A DNA stretch of 54,858 bases from Bacteroidota bacterium (GTDB lineage Bacteria; Bacteroidota; Bacteroidia; Chitinophagales; Saprospiraceae), in the NCBI GenBank assembly GCA_024277695.1, contig JAJRUR010000076.1, forward strand, positions 1 to 54,858, written 5' to 3'. Below, in pieces: positions 1 to 8,444 of the stretch; position 1 is the first letter of the stretch; each line of letters opens with the position of its first letter. The translations under genes were made by a program, and so were the position numbers. The notes under the pieces are model-generated. The model was not told where the DNA came from. It made no database searches and saw only the letters and a program-made list of their open reading frames with translations.

Positions 1-288
1 AATCTGACAGAAAAACTCCTTAAAAACTTGTTGAGTATTGTCAAAAAGATACAAAGTAGCCGGTAGTGATTTTGAAGATATTTGTAAATTGCATGGAGAG
101 ATGTTTTTTTGTCCACAACTACAATGCGCTGAAGTTCAGTTAATTATAGCTCATACAACTTCCTTTTTATTCTATTTTGTGACTACCGAAACTTGAGTAA
201 CTAAGCCCCCAAAGTCCAAAAAAAGTACTCCAAAACAAGCGGGCAATCTCGATACTGAGATTTTTTAGAAAAAATCCCTGAATAATTT
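1..288. other. Non-coding stretch at window start
   Basis: AT-rich sequence with stop codons in all frames. I see no gene, RNA fold or repeat in it. It ends in the promoter of the tRNA-Asp gene. Confidence 0.5.
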
Positions 289-317
289 TTTGAATTATTA
301 AAATTGAATTAGCTTTG
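289..317 (+). promoter_or_regulatory. Bacteroidota-type promoter of tRNA-Asp
   Basis: TTTG at 289-292 and TAGCTTTG at 310-317 match the -33 (TTTG) and -7 (TAnnTTTG) elements of the phylum, 17 bases apart. Transcription would start near 323, about 50 bases before the tRNA. Confidence 0.5.
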
Positions 318-373
318 CAGCCGCTAGTAGCATAAAGCTGGTGTCTCTTCTAACGATAAGAGAAAATACAAAC

Positions 374-447
374 GGTCCGGTAGTTCAGTTGGTTAGAATA
401 CCTGCCTGTCACGCAGGGGGTCGCGAGTTCGAGTCTCGTCCGGACCG
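374..447 (+). tRNA. tRNA-Asp (GTC)
   Basis: A complete cloverleaf: acceptor stem GGTCCGG (374-380) pairs with CCGGACC (440-446), with discriminator G447. The anticodon arm is CCTGC-CTGTCAC-GCAGG, giving anticodon GTC. The T-arm holds GAGTTCGAGTCTC. No CCA is encoded. The gene is 74 nt. Confidence 0.97.
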
Positions 448-592
448 CTTCATCATAGAAGCGCACATATTGTATATTTTAGAAACAATGTATAGCTACA
501 TTCTATTCTCCATATTCTTGCTCAGATATTGAACGATTAACCCAAGTACTACCTTCAAATATTGCGCATATGGATAAGTATTACTTTCTTTG

Positions 593-600
593 TATATTTG
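593..600 (+). promoter_or_regulatory. -7 box upstream of the six-gene envelope operon
   Basis: TATATTTG matches TAnnTTTG and lies 20 bases before the ATG at 621. No clear -33 TTG sits at the usual spacing. It probably drives 621-6610 as one transcript. Confidence 0.4.
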
Positions 601-620
601 CCCATATATCTTATTAAAGT

Positions 621-1295
621 ATGTCAGGAGTATTTAAACGTTTCAAGGATCTTTTTATCACAGATGATCCCACAGCTAAGAAAAAGGAAAATGTATCCCC
701 AAGTACATCTACGGCCCCGCCAAAAGATGCAGAACAAGACAGCCGGATGGATTCTATGGAAGATACCGGCACCACCGGCGAAGTCAATCGCAAGTTTTTA
801 GAACTCTTGTTCAATGCGCTCGAAGAAAACAACCTCGAAGGCTTTGACTATTTGGAGTACAAAAAATCTCTCCAATACCTCAAAAAGATGGACATGGACG
901 AAAAAACACGCTATCAGTCAGCTTTCGCTTCAGCTCGACCGATGGGTGCTACTACAAAAATCCTTTTAGACTCGGCTTCTTTTTATCTCGATATACTCGA
1001 AAAGGAACACCAACAGTTCAATGAAGCTTTCCAGAACCAATCAAAAAAACGAATCGAAGGAAATCAACAACTCAAGGTGGATCTCGAAAACCAAATGAGC
1101 TCAAAGAAGCAACAAATCGAACAACTGCAACAGCAAATCGAGCAAATGAGCAAACAACTCATAGATGTAGAAGAGCAAATCAAAACTGCTGCATCAAAAG
1201 TGACAAAAACCAAATCGGACTTCGTATCATCTTATGACTATCTGGTACGTCAGATAAAAACGGATATCACAAAAATCAAATCATATCTAAACTAA
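621..1295 (+). CDS. Cytosolic coiled-coil protein, first gene of ABC/OmpA operon
   Basis: Protein of 224 residues with no signal peptide or membrane segment. The N-terminus is basic (MSGVFKRFKDLF), followed by a low-complexity Ser/Thr/Pro/Asp linker (about 15-55), a short helical domain (about 58-120) and a long Gln/Lys/Glu-rich coiled coil (about 125-195, repeated QQIEQ motifs). It lies 3 bases before the PspA-like gene and opens a tightly packed operon that ends with an ABC ATPase. I do not recognise a named family. From the composition and the neighbour it may be a soluble partner of the downstream PspA-like membrane protein, perhaps a scaffold; that is inference. The start ATG is placed by its closeness to the -7 box at 593-600. 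Confidence 0.85.
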   Translation: MSGVFKRFKDLFITDDPTAKKKENVSPSTSTAPPKDAEQDSRMDSMEDTGTTGEVNRKFLELLFNALEENNLEGFDYLEYKKSLQYLKKMDMDEKTRYQSAFASARPMGATTKILLDSASFYLDILEKEHQQFNEAFQNQSKKRIEGNQQLKVDLENQMSSKKQQIEQLQQQIEQMSKQLIDVEEQIKTAASKVTKTKSDFVSSYDYLVRQIKTDITKIKSYLN

Positions 1296-1298
1296 CAT

Positions 1299-2315
1299 AT
1301 GGCACGTAATAAAACAAAAACATTTTGGTCAAAACCCGAAGGCAAAACCGGTTTGCTTTTTCTTATCGGACTAATAGTAGGGGGAGGCATACTCGTGACC
1401 AAAGCCCTGCCTTGGCTCATAGCAGCTACATCCAATATTATCTCCCTTTCGATTATGCTGCTCGTTTTGGGAGCACTCATCTATATGGTACTCGACCCCA
1501 AAACTAGAGCTCTTGTAGGCTATATGTACAAAAGCGTTATGCGATGGATTACCGGTCTATTCATTCAGATAGATCCCATAGGAATACTCAAGTCCTATGT
1601 CGATGATCTAAGAACCAATCTCAAAAAAATGAATAAACAGATATCTATGCTACGCGGTCAAATGCACCAACTCAAAGAGCAGATCATCAACAACCAAAAA
1701 CAAATCAAATCCAACCTGGAACTGGCCAGTCAAGCAAAAAATTCTGACAAAAGGGCTATGGTCGTACTAAAAACCCGAAAAGCAGGACGACTAAAAGAAT
1801 CCAACTTGAAGTTGGAAGATCTATATAAAAAGATGGAAATCCTCTACCGTGTATTGGGCAAAATGTATGAAAACTCTGAAATAATGCTCGAGGACATCCA
1901 AGACCAAGTTATGGTCAAAGAACAAGAACGAAAGGCCATCCATGCTTCCAATAGCGCAATGAAATCTGCCATGAACATCATCACGGGCAATAAGGACAAA
2001 CGTCAGATGTTTGATCAAGCACTCGAGGCCATCGCTGACGACGTTAGTTCCAAAGTTGGCGAAATGGAGCGTTTCATGGAGATGAGCGAAGGCTTTATGA
2101 ACTCCATCGACCTACAAAATGGTGTGTTTGAAGAAGAAGGCCTCAAAATGCTGGAAAAATGGGAAAAAGAAGGCGCCTCGCTGATACTCGGTGACGAAAA
2201 AGAAACCCTGCTGCTTCAGGCTGAGGACGATAGCAATGTACTAGATCTCGATGCCCCCATTTCTGCACCGCAGAAAGTAGGACGCACCAACCAATATGAT
2301 AACTTATTCGATTGA
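1299..2315 (+). CDS. PspA/IM30-like membrane coiled-coil protein
   Basis: 338 residues. Two hydrophobic segments near the N-terminus (about 17-38 and 45-65, rich in Gly/Leu/Ile) are followed by a short amphipathic stretch and a long helical region (about 100-270) with the heptad-like Lys/Glu/Gln pattern of PspA/IM30 proteins. Unlike classical PspA, which is peripheral, this protein carries its own membrane anchor. The acidic C-terminal tail contains LDLDAPIS. It starts 3 bases after the previous stop, so the two are probably translationally coupled. PspA relatives protect the inner membrane under envelope stress; a role supporting the transporter encoded downstream is inference. The match to PspA is by pattern, not by a decisive motif. 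Confidence 0.75.
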   Translation: MARNKTKTFWSKPEGKTGLLFLIGLIVGGGILVTKALPWLIAATSNIISLSIMLLVLGALIYMVLDPKTRALVGYMYKSVMRWITGLFIQIDPIGILKSYVDDLRTNLKKMNKQISMLRGQMHQLKEQIINNQKQIKSNLELASQAKNSDKRAMVVLKTRKAGRLKESNLKLEDLYKKMEILYRVLGKMYENSEIMLEDIQDQVMVKEQERKAIHASNSAMKSAMNIITGNKDKRQMFDQALEAIADDVSSKVGEMERFMEMSEGFMNSIDLQNGVFEEEGLKMLEKWEKEGASLILGDEKETLLLQAEDDSNVLDLDAPISAPQKVGRTNQYDNLFD

Positions 2316-2361
2316 TTCCTGATCAAAAATTTAAAAATATCTACTTCAAAAATAACGAATT

Positions 2362-3972
2362 ATGGCTACACGATTAACACCTTTATCAAAAATTCTCATA
2401 ACATTACTCATCTTGGGAGGTCTGTATTTTTTGGGTAACTACATCTTTAATAATACGAGATTTGGTACTGAACTCAAACAAAAAGCCGAAGAAAAAGCAG
2501 CAGAAATCGAAAAACCAAAAGATAGTAATCGAATCAAAATCGAATCCAAATCCGGAAAAATCAACAACAAGAAAGACTTTTCTGATGAAGATATCCTCAA
2601 AGTGCAAGTGTTTACTTGGGGAGGATATGCACCTGGAATATATTTTAATGAAGGCTATGAAGCTACAAAGCGTAGCAGATTTTGGAAAGATTACGGTCTG
2701 GCAGTACAGTTTGTGTTGATGGATGACTTTGATGCTTCGCGACAAGCATGGATCGCTGATGAGGTACACCTCTTGGGCAATACCGTAGATGCGATGCCTA
2801 CCGAAATGGAGCGCCTCGGCAAATACAAACCGCAGATCGTTATGCAAGTCGATTGGTCTCGTGGCGGCGATGCCGTAATAGCAAGTAGGGCAGTCAATAA
2901 TGTCAATGACCTCAAAGGCAAACAAATAGCAGTAGCTCCATCGACACCCTCTCAGACTTTTCTCTATAAGATGTTGCAAGCAGCAGGGATGAGCCTTAGA
3001 GATGTCAAAGTCGTAGAAGTACCTAGCGCCATTGATGCAGCGACAGCTTTTAAATCCGGCAAAGTAGATGCAGCCGTAGTATGGAGCCCGGATGATATTC
3101 TTGCCACGCGTGCAGTTCCGGGATCCAAAATCCTTTGGAGTACCAAAGAAGCTTCTCATATTATAGGTGATATCTTTGTAGCCAAAAAAGACTATGTCGA
3201 TGCCCATCGCGAAAAAATCCATAAATTTTATGAAGGATGGATGCGAGCCATCGCCGAAATCAACGCCAGTCCTTCCAATTACAAAAAAGCTGCCAAACTA
3301 TTTGGTGAGGGCACAGGTCTGTCACCGGCAGATGCAGAGGGTGCTATGCGTACCGTCCGCTTTACGAATCATGGAGATAATCAAAACTTCTTTGGACTTA
3401 ATCCAACGTACAAAGGAGTCACCGGAGAGGACCTCTGGACAGAGATGAGTGATGTGTTTGGCAAATTGGGATTCGCACCCAAAAATGTTCCGGCTTGGAG
3501 AAATGTAGCCTATCCCCGTACGGTTACTTCCGCAAAACTATCCGGCCCCTTACACCTCGGCGAGGGACAAAAGAAATTTACACCGGCTACAGCCAAAGTA
3601 AAATCTGCCCCGGCGATATCTACCAAACCCATCAGTATCACTTTCCCCACAGGTCAATGGACACTCGGCGAAAATGCCAAAACGCTCATCGATCTCCAGT
3701 TGGCAGATATAGCCAAGGCATTCGGCAATAGTAGGATACGCGTAGAGGGAAATACCGACAATGTAGGCGCTTATGATATGAATAAAAAACTATCGCTCAA
3801 AAGAGCCGAATCGGTAGCACACTATTTACAAAACACCTACAACATGGACAAAAACCGATTTATCATCGTTGGGAATGGACCGGACAAACCGGTCAAAGGC
3901 TGTGAACAGAACCAGTCCAATGCTTGTAAAGCCAAAAATCGAAGAACAGAGTTCCAACTTATTAACGGTTAG
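2362..3972 (+). CDS. Membrane-anchored NMT1/SsuA-type binding protein fused to OmpA domain
   Basis: 536 residues. One N-terminal membrane segment (about 9-30, no lipobox or clear cleavage site) is followed by a charged Lys/Glu linker, then a periplasmic substrate-binding domain of the NMT1/TauA/SsuA class (about 70-370; note GGDAVIASRAVNNVNDLKGK and the hinge region VKVVEVPSAIDAATAF). The last ~115 residues are an OmpA-like peptidoglycan-binding domain: VEGNTDNVGAYDMN, LSLKRAESV and the terminal KNRRTEF. The protein would therefore be held both in the inner membrane and on the cell wall, unlike freely diffusing or lipid-anchored binding proteins. It is followed by permease, oxidase and ATPase genes. 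NMT1-type proteins bind pyrimidines, sulfonates, taurine or nitrate; the ligand here cannot be read from sequence. Confidence 0.88.
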   Translation: MATRLTPLSKILITLLILGGLYFLGNYIFNNTRFGTELKQKAEEKAAEIEKPKDSNRIKIESKSGKINNKKDFSDEDILKVQVFTWGGYAPGIYFNEGYEATKRSRFWKDYGLAVQFVLMDDFDASRQAWIADEVHLLGNTVDAMPTEMERLGKYKPQIVMQVDWSRGGDAVIASRAVNNVNDLKGKQIAVAPSTPSQTFLYKMLQAAGMSLRDVKVVEVPSAIDAATAFKSGKVDAAVVWSPDDILATRAVPGSKILWSTKEASHIIGDIFVAKKDYVDAHREKIHKFYEGWMRAIAEINASPSNYKKAAKLFGEGTGLSPADAEGAMRTVRFTNHGDNQNFFGLNPTYKGVTGEDLWTEMSDVFGKLGFAPKNVPAWRNVAYPRTVTSAKLSGPLHLGEGQKKFTPATAKVKSAPAISTKPISITFPTGQWTLGENAKTLIDLQLADIAKAFGNSRIRVEGNTDNVGAYDMNKKLSLKRAESVAHYLQNTYNMDKNRFIIVGNGPDKPVKGCEQNQSNACKAKNRRTEFQLING

Positions 3973-3982
3973 CTCGGTACGC

Positions 3983-5047
3983 ATGCTAGATGATCTTTTC
4001 AAATTACAATCCAAACCATCTAAAAAAACTTACTTGGTTCTGGCTATCGCCGGTTTATTGGCAAGTTTGTTACTTTGGATTGTGCTGACAGCCGGTCAAA
4101 AACCCTTCGTCAATACCAGTATCCTACCCAAACCCATCGATGTATTCAAAGCTTTTGGAACACTCTATCGAGATAACAATCTCATCCAGAATATTACCAA
4201 ATCCATCGGACTCAATCTAGCGGGATATATGGAGGCCATACTCCTAGCTGTACCTTTGGGATTCCTTATTGGACTCATTCCATTTTTTCGAGGATTTTCG
4301 CAGCGACAGGTAGATGCCATACGTTATCTACCATTAACTGCAGTGATCGGCATCTTTATCACAGCATTCGGTCTCGGTATCCCGATGAAAGTCCACTTCT
4401 TGGCATTCGGTATATTTATCTATCTGCTGCCCGTGGTAGTACAGCGTATCGATGAGGTCAAAGAAGTCTATCTCAAAACAGTATATACGCTTGGAGCTAC
4501 AGACTGGCAAACCATTAAAACCGTCTATTTTCCTTCTGTGATGTCCAGACTCTCTGATGATATCCGAGTACTTACTGCTATCTCTTGGACTTATATTATC
4601 ATCGCCGAAAGTATGGGTAATTTTGGCGGTATCGGTGCTTCTATATGGAGAGCAGGTACGCGACAGGGCAGAATGGATAAGGTCTTTGCTTTGCTCGTCA
4701 TCATCATGGTACTTGGTGTCATCCAAGACAAGTTATTTATCTATTTGGATAAAAAATTTTTTGGATTCAAATTTCTAACCAAAAACAAATATGCCAAGGA
4801 AAAACCCGTTACAAATTCAGCACTCAAGTCGCTGTGGCATTTTGTAAGCCAGATAAGTACTTGGATCTTCCTTTTAGGTTATGTATCCTTAGCGCTTTCC
4901 GAAGTCTTTTCTTTGACCGGAGATGTCAAACCGTTATATTATCTTTTCGGACCAACGATTTGGGTTATACACTTTATAGTTTTCTTAGTACTTGTATATA
5001 AAGCATATCGTTTTTGGTATCGCAAAAAATATGCCTATTCTTTTTAA
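3983..5047 (+). CDS. ABC transporter permease (SsuC/TauC/ThiX-like) with C-terminal extension
   Basis: Inner-membrane subunit with several hydrophobic helices. The BPD_transp_1 coupling loop is visible as TLGATDWQTIKTVYFPSV, the EAA motif that docks on the ATPase. I chose ATG 3983, giving 354 residues, because it starts 10 bases after the upstream stop; the open frame continues upstream only by overlapping the OmpA-domain gene out of frame. After the normal six-helix core (ending around residue 270) there is an extra ~80 residues with two more hydrophobic helices, not usual for this family, which may contact a membrane partner. Its neighbours supply the binding protein and ATPase of the same importer. 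Confidence 0.88.
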   Translation: MLDDLFKLQSKPSKKTYLVLAIAGLLASLLLWIVLTAGQKPFVNTSILPKPIDVFKAFGTLYRDNNLIQNITKSIGLNLAGYMEAILLAVPLGFLIGLIPFFRGFSQRQVDAIRYLPLTAVIGIFITAFGLGIPMKVHFLAFGIFIYLLPVVVQRIDEVKEVYLKTVYTLGATDWQTIKTVYFPSVMSRLSDDIRVLTAISWTYIIIAESMGNFGGIGASIWRAGTRQGRMDKVFALLVIIMVLGVIQDKLFIYLDKKFFGFKFLTKNKYAKEKPVTNSALKSLWHFVSQISTWIFLLGYVSLALSEVFSLTGDVKPLYYLFGPTIWVIHFIVFLVLVYKAYRFWYRKKYAYSF

Positions 5048-5101
5048 AAATCAAAAGTAAACTTGTAAGACGACTATGGTTTACTCCGAACAAAATACTT
5101 T

Positions 5102-5785
5102 ATGAATTATATATTAAGCCTAGAGAAAGAAATCAGGTCTTCGATAGATCAGATACTCAACCACCCCTTTATAAATCGGATTGCAGATGGATGGCTCAAC
5201 CAACAGCAGTTACAGTATTTTGCAAAAGAATATTTCGTCTATTGTTTTCACTTTCCGAGATTCTTATCAGCTTGTGCAGCTAATATACCCGATGACGAAA
5301 CACGACTTGCAATTATAGAAAACCTTTGGGAAGAGCATGGTGAGGGCAATCCCGATAAGTCGCACCGCAAATTATATGAGCGTTTTGCACTCGCTACCGG
5401 ACTCCGCCATGAAGATTTAACTTTTGCTAAAGCCCTTCCCTCAACTCGGATTTGTATTGAAAATCTTCTCAACCTCTGTATCCATGAACACTTTCTTGTA
5501 TCTCTGGGAGCACTCGGTCCCGGTACAGAATATTTTACCAATGACGAATACAAAAAAATAGAGTCCGGACTAAAACTTTATGATTTCCTTGAACCGGAGG
5601 ACTATACGTTTTGGACGATTCATATCGGACTGGATGACATCCATTATGCGGAGATGGTCAAACCGGTAGAGAAATGGTTGGACAAAAAAATCAATCGCGA
5701 GCGATTAAAAAAAGGAGCAGAGCGCGCTATCGAATTAGAATTGCTATTTTGGGATGGATTGGAAGAACATCTACCCGGCAAATAA
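5102..5785 (+). CDS. Haem-oxygenase-fold diiron oxidase (CADD/TenA/PqqC-like)
   Basis: 227 residues, all-helical, cytosolic. The putative metal ligands are E78 and H88 (in EEHGEGNPDKSH), E143, and the H174-x3-D178-x2-H181 motif in FWTIHIGLDDIHYAEM. From memory these correspond to the six-ligand diiron set of Chlamydia CADD and related haem-oxygenase-like diiron oxidases, rather than to the cysteine-based site of classical thiaminase TenA. The segment HPFINRIADGWL aligns with the CADD segment HTFYVKWSKGEL, and the tyrosine that CADD sacrifices to make p-aminobenzoate is Ile24 here, so that chemistry is unlikely. The gene sits between the permease and the ATPase, 9 bases before the latter, suggesting it oxidises the imported molecule. 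The substrate is unknown. Confidence 0.8.
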   Translation: MNYILSLEKEIRSSIDQILNHPFINRIADGWLNQQQLQYFAKEYFVYCFHFPRFLSACAANIPDDETRLAIIENLWEEHGEGNPDKSHRKLYERFALATGLRHEDLTFAKALPSTRICIENLLNLCIHEHFLVSLGALGPGTEYFTNDEYKKIESGLKLYDFLEPEDYTFWTIHIGLDDIHYAEMVKPVEKWLDKKINRERLKKGAERAIELELLFWDGLEEHLPGK

Positions 5786-5794
5786 TGTATCCAT

Positions 5795-6610
5795 ATGGCT
5801 AAAGTAGACTTTACAGATCGGCAGAATAGACCAAATATCATCGAATTGAAGGATGTGTCTCAAAGTTATGATGGCGGCGAGACCTATGTACTAAAAGATG
5901 TTAATTTCTTGATTGAAGATAAACCTGAACAGGGACAGTTCGTTTGTATCTTGGGCCCTTCAGGTTCTGGAAAGTCCACCATTTTGCGCTACATAGCCAA
6001 CCTCCAAAAACCAACTTCAGGAGAGGTCCTCATCAAAGGAAAACCGGCATCGCGCGAGCACAGAGTCAGTATGGTATTTCAGCAGTACTCTTCTCTTCCT
6101 TGGATGACCGTCCTCGATAATGTCGGTCTCGCTCTCCGATATCAAGGATTTGACAAAAAAACACGCGATCAAAAAGCTATGGAGATGATCGAACTGGTCG
6201 GACTTGCTGGTCAAGAGAAAAAATTTGCTCAATATCCTACACTCTCAGGTGGACAGTTACAACGTGTGGCGATCGCACGATCGCTCCTGGCCAATTCACA
6301 AATTATATTGATGGACGAACCTTTTGGTGCTCTTGATGTCAAAACCAGACTACAGATGCAAGATCTATTAGAAGACCTCTGGATCAAATTTCAACCTACA
6401 GTCGTCTTCGTCACCCATGATATCTCAGAAGCTGTATATCTGGGGGATGATATCTATGTCCTAAAGTCTGCTCCTGCATATTTTGTAGAGCACATCAAGG
6501 TAGATCTTCCCTTCGGTCGTGATCGTACTATTAAGCGAGATCCCAAATTTATCGAAATGGTACGAAGTATAGAAGATATTATGGTGGCCCTTTCTTCGGA
6601 AAAGAAATAA
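5795..6610 (+). CDS. ABC transporter ATPase (SsuB/TauB-like)
   Basis: 271 residues. Walker A GPSGSGKST (about 53-61), Q-loop in MVFQQYSSLPWMTV, signature LSGGQLQRVAIARSL, Walker B IILMDEPFGALD and the switch histidine in VFVTHD are all present, so it should be an active ATPase. The PWMTV stretch after the Q-loop is typical of the taurine/sulfonate/nitrate/HMP importer class, which agrees with the NMT1-type binding protein in the same operon. It is the last gene of the cluster and is separated by nine bases from the diiron oxidase gene. Confidence 0.93.
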   Translation: MAKVDFTDRQNRPNIIELKDVSQSYDGGETYVLKDVNFLIEDKPEQGQFVCILGPSGSGKSTILRYIANLQKPTSGEVLIKGKPASREHRVSMVFQQYSSLPWMTVLDNVGLALRYQGFDKKTRDQKAMEMIELVGLAGQEKKFAQYPTLSGGQLQRVAIARSLLANSQIILMDEPFGALDVKTRLQMQDLLEDLWIKFQPTVVFVTHDISEAVYLGDDIYVLKSAPAYFVEHIKVDLPFGRDRTIKRDPKFIEMVRSIEDIMVALSSEKK

Positions 6611-6925
6611 TACACCCAAAAAGTAGCCTTGCCAATATACTTCATTTTCCTTTTTGCTTCGTCTTTTCCATATCAAAACGGATTATTCAAGGAGCATTTT
6701 GCTAAAAATGTATGATAATATGCTCATAACTTCATTATTTCAACAAAAAGTATTATATTTCGTGACCCCTAGCAATATAGTTATATAATATCCATCCGAT
6801 TTTGAACGTATAAATTGGTATGTAGATAAGTATATAGACTATAAACTTGATGGAAATTACTTGAAAAGTAGGATGCCTCAAGTTGTTTTTTTTGAAATCT
6901 ATTTTTTAACAAAATTCTTACTAAA
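6611..6925. other. Intergenic region before the FadL-type porin gene
   Basis: 315 bases, AT-rich. I see no terminator hairpin, RNA or repeat. TATATTTCG near 6755 resembles a -7 box with one mismatch but is far from the next start, so I do not call it. Confidence 0.4.
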
Positions 6926-8233
6926 ATGAGAAACTATTTTACTAAACGAATACTACAAGTACTATTTGTAGTTTTTGGACTCAGTACGAGTCTTCTTGCC
7001 ACAGATGGCTATTTCTCTTTGGGTTACGGGGCAATTATGAAGAGTTTAGGAGGGACAGGAGTCGCCTACTACTACACAGCCATTATCAACGGAAATCCTG
7101 CCGGCCTCAGTATGTTGGGCAATAGCTATGAGGTCAATCTCGCCTTATTCAGTCCGGACAGACAATACAAAGTGACTGGTGCACCTTCAGGACTTCCCGG
7201 CAGATTTGGATTAACTCCGGGTACTGTAGTGAGTGATAAGAAACTGTTTTTGATACCTAATTTTGGTGCAAACTGGATGTTAGGAGAAAACAGCGCCCTC
7301 GGCATATCCGTTTATGGCAATGGTGGGATGAATACTACATATCCCACCGCTACATTCTATGATCAAAGTTCTACAACAACAGGAGTAGATTTAGCGCAGC
7401 TTTTTTCTAATATTTCTTTCTCTCATAAATTTGGTGCGAACCATAGTATCGGAGTTTCAGCCGTTTTAGCTTATCAATATTTTGAAGCAAATGGACTCGC
7501 AGCATTTGGAGGATTTAGTATGGATGGTACCAAACTAAGCGGAAATGGCAAATCTTCATCAACAGGAATAGGGTTCAAAATCGGTTATATGGGCAATCTC
7601 ACCGATGCTTTGCACCTTGGCTTGGTCTATCAGAGCCGTGTCAGTATGAGTCCTTTTGAGGAGTATGCAGGTTTATTTGCAGAAGGAGGAGACTTTGATA
7701 TCCCTTCTTATTGGCAAGCAGGACTCAAATATGATTTGAGTGATAAGTTTGCTGTATTGTTCGATGTAAAACAAATCATGTATTCGCAAGTCAATTCTAT
7801 TGCAAATCCAATGAATCTTCGAGAAAATTCGCCGGCACTGCCCGATGATAGTCCCAATCCAAATTTTCAACCCCTCGGCTCTGTAGCTGGTTGGGGTTTT
7901 GGTTGGCAAGATATGCTTAGCTTAAAGTTTGGTCTGGAGTATATGGCGAGCGAGAGCTTTACTTTTAGAGCAGGATTTTCTGCAGGAGAGCAGCCTATAC
8001 CCACGACGGAGGTATTGTTCAATATCTTGGCACCGGGTGTGATCAATAACCATTTGGCACTCGGATTTAGCAAAAAAATGGGTGATAATAGTCTCAATTT
8101 TTCTTTCAATTATGCATTTAGAAATGCTGTGACCGGAATGAATCCGTTGGAATTTGATATGACAGGAGCATTGACACAAGAAATAGAAATCAGCATGAGC
8201 CAGTTTGATGTGGCTTTGGGCTTTACTTTCTAG
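6926..8233 (+). CDS. OmpP1/FadL-family outer-membrane transporter
   Basis: 435 residues: a signal peptide (about 1-25, ending in LLATDG) and then the family's characteristic N-terminal hatch sequence TDGYFSLGYGAIMKSLGGTG followed by NGNPAG. The rest alternates polar and hydrophobic residues as in a 14-strand barrel and ends in aromatic FDVALGFTF, the usual C-terminal outer-membrane sorting strand. The family moves hydrophobic molecules such as long-chain fatty acids or aromatic hydrocarbons across the outer membrane. The gene appears monocistronic: 315 bases upstream are empty and a strong terminator follows at 8271. The transported substrate is not determinable. Confidence 0.92.
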   Translation: MRNYFTKRILQVLFVVFGLSTSLLATDGYFSLGYGAIMKSLGGTGVAYYYTAIINGNPAGLSMLGNSYEVNLALFSPDRQYKVTGAPSGLPGRFGLTPGTVVSDKKLFLIPNFGANWMLGENSALGISVYGNGGMNTTYPTATFYDQSSTTTGVDLAQLFSNISFSHKFGANHSIGVSAVLAYQYFEANGLAAFGGFSMDGTKLSGNGKSSSTGIGFKIGYMGNLTDALHLGLVYQSRVSMSPFEEYAGLFAEGGDFDIPSYWQAGLKYDLSDKFAVLFDVKQIMYSQVNSIANPMNLRENSPALPDDSPNPNFQPLGSVAGWGFGWQDMLSLKFGLEYMASESFTFRAGFSAGEQPIPTTEVLFNILAPGVINNHLALGFSKKMGDNSLNFSFNYAFRNAVTGMNPLEFDMTGALTQEIEISMSQFDVALGFTF

Positions 8234-8270
8234 TTTTTTTTGCTAGATAATTCATATTTATTCTAATCAT

Positions 8271-8307
8271 ACAGACTGCTCCGAATCGGAGCAGTCTGTT
8301 TTTTTTT
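8271..8307 (+). terminator. Rho-independent terminator after FadL-type gene
   Basis: The arms ACAGACTGCTCCGA (8271-8284) and TCGGAGCAGTCTGT (8286-8299) are perfect complements and run into a T tract at 8299-8307. Confidence 0.93.
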
Positions 8308-8444
8308 GTATCTCGCTATATAATGGATACCATATAACAAAATAATCAACAGAATTCGGCTTTGTAGAACTTTGTAAACTCTATAATACGTTATAAGATT
8401 ATATTCAACACGCAAACTTCTGCGGATATAACCAAAAACCAAAA

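Noticed and set aside
341..532. Plus-strand open frame of 63 codons
   Set aside because: It runs through the tRNA-Asp gene, which explains the sequence.
2404..3222. Minus-strand open frame of 272 codons
   Set aside because: It is fully antisense to the binding-protein/OmpA gene, has odd composition (Cys/Phe/Tyr-rich) and no recognisable domain.
5102..5785. Reading this gene as thiaminase TenA in a thiamine-precursor operon (ThiXYZ)
   Set aside because: The transporter class would fit, but the six-ligand diiron pattern with H-x3-D-x2-H points to a haem-oxygenase-like diiron oxidase, and no thiamine genes or riboswitch are nearby.
8271..8307. Long palindrome as a possible operator for the sigma factor gene
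   Set aside because: The perfect stem followed by a T tract directly after the FadL-type gene is a terminator.
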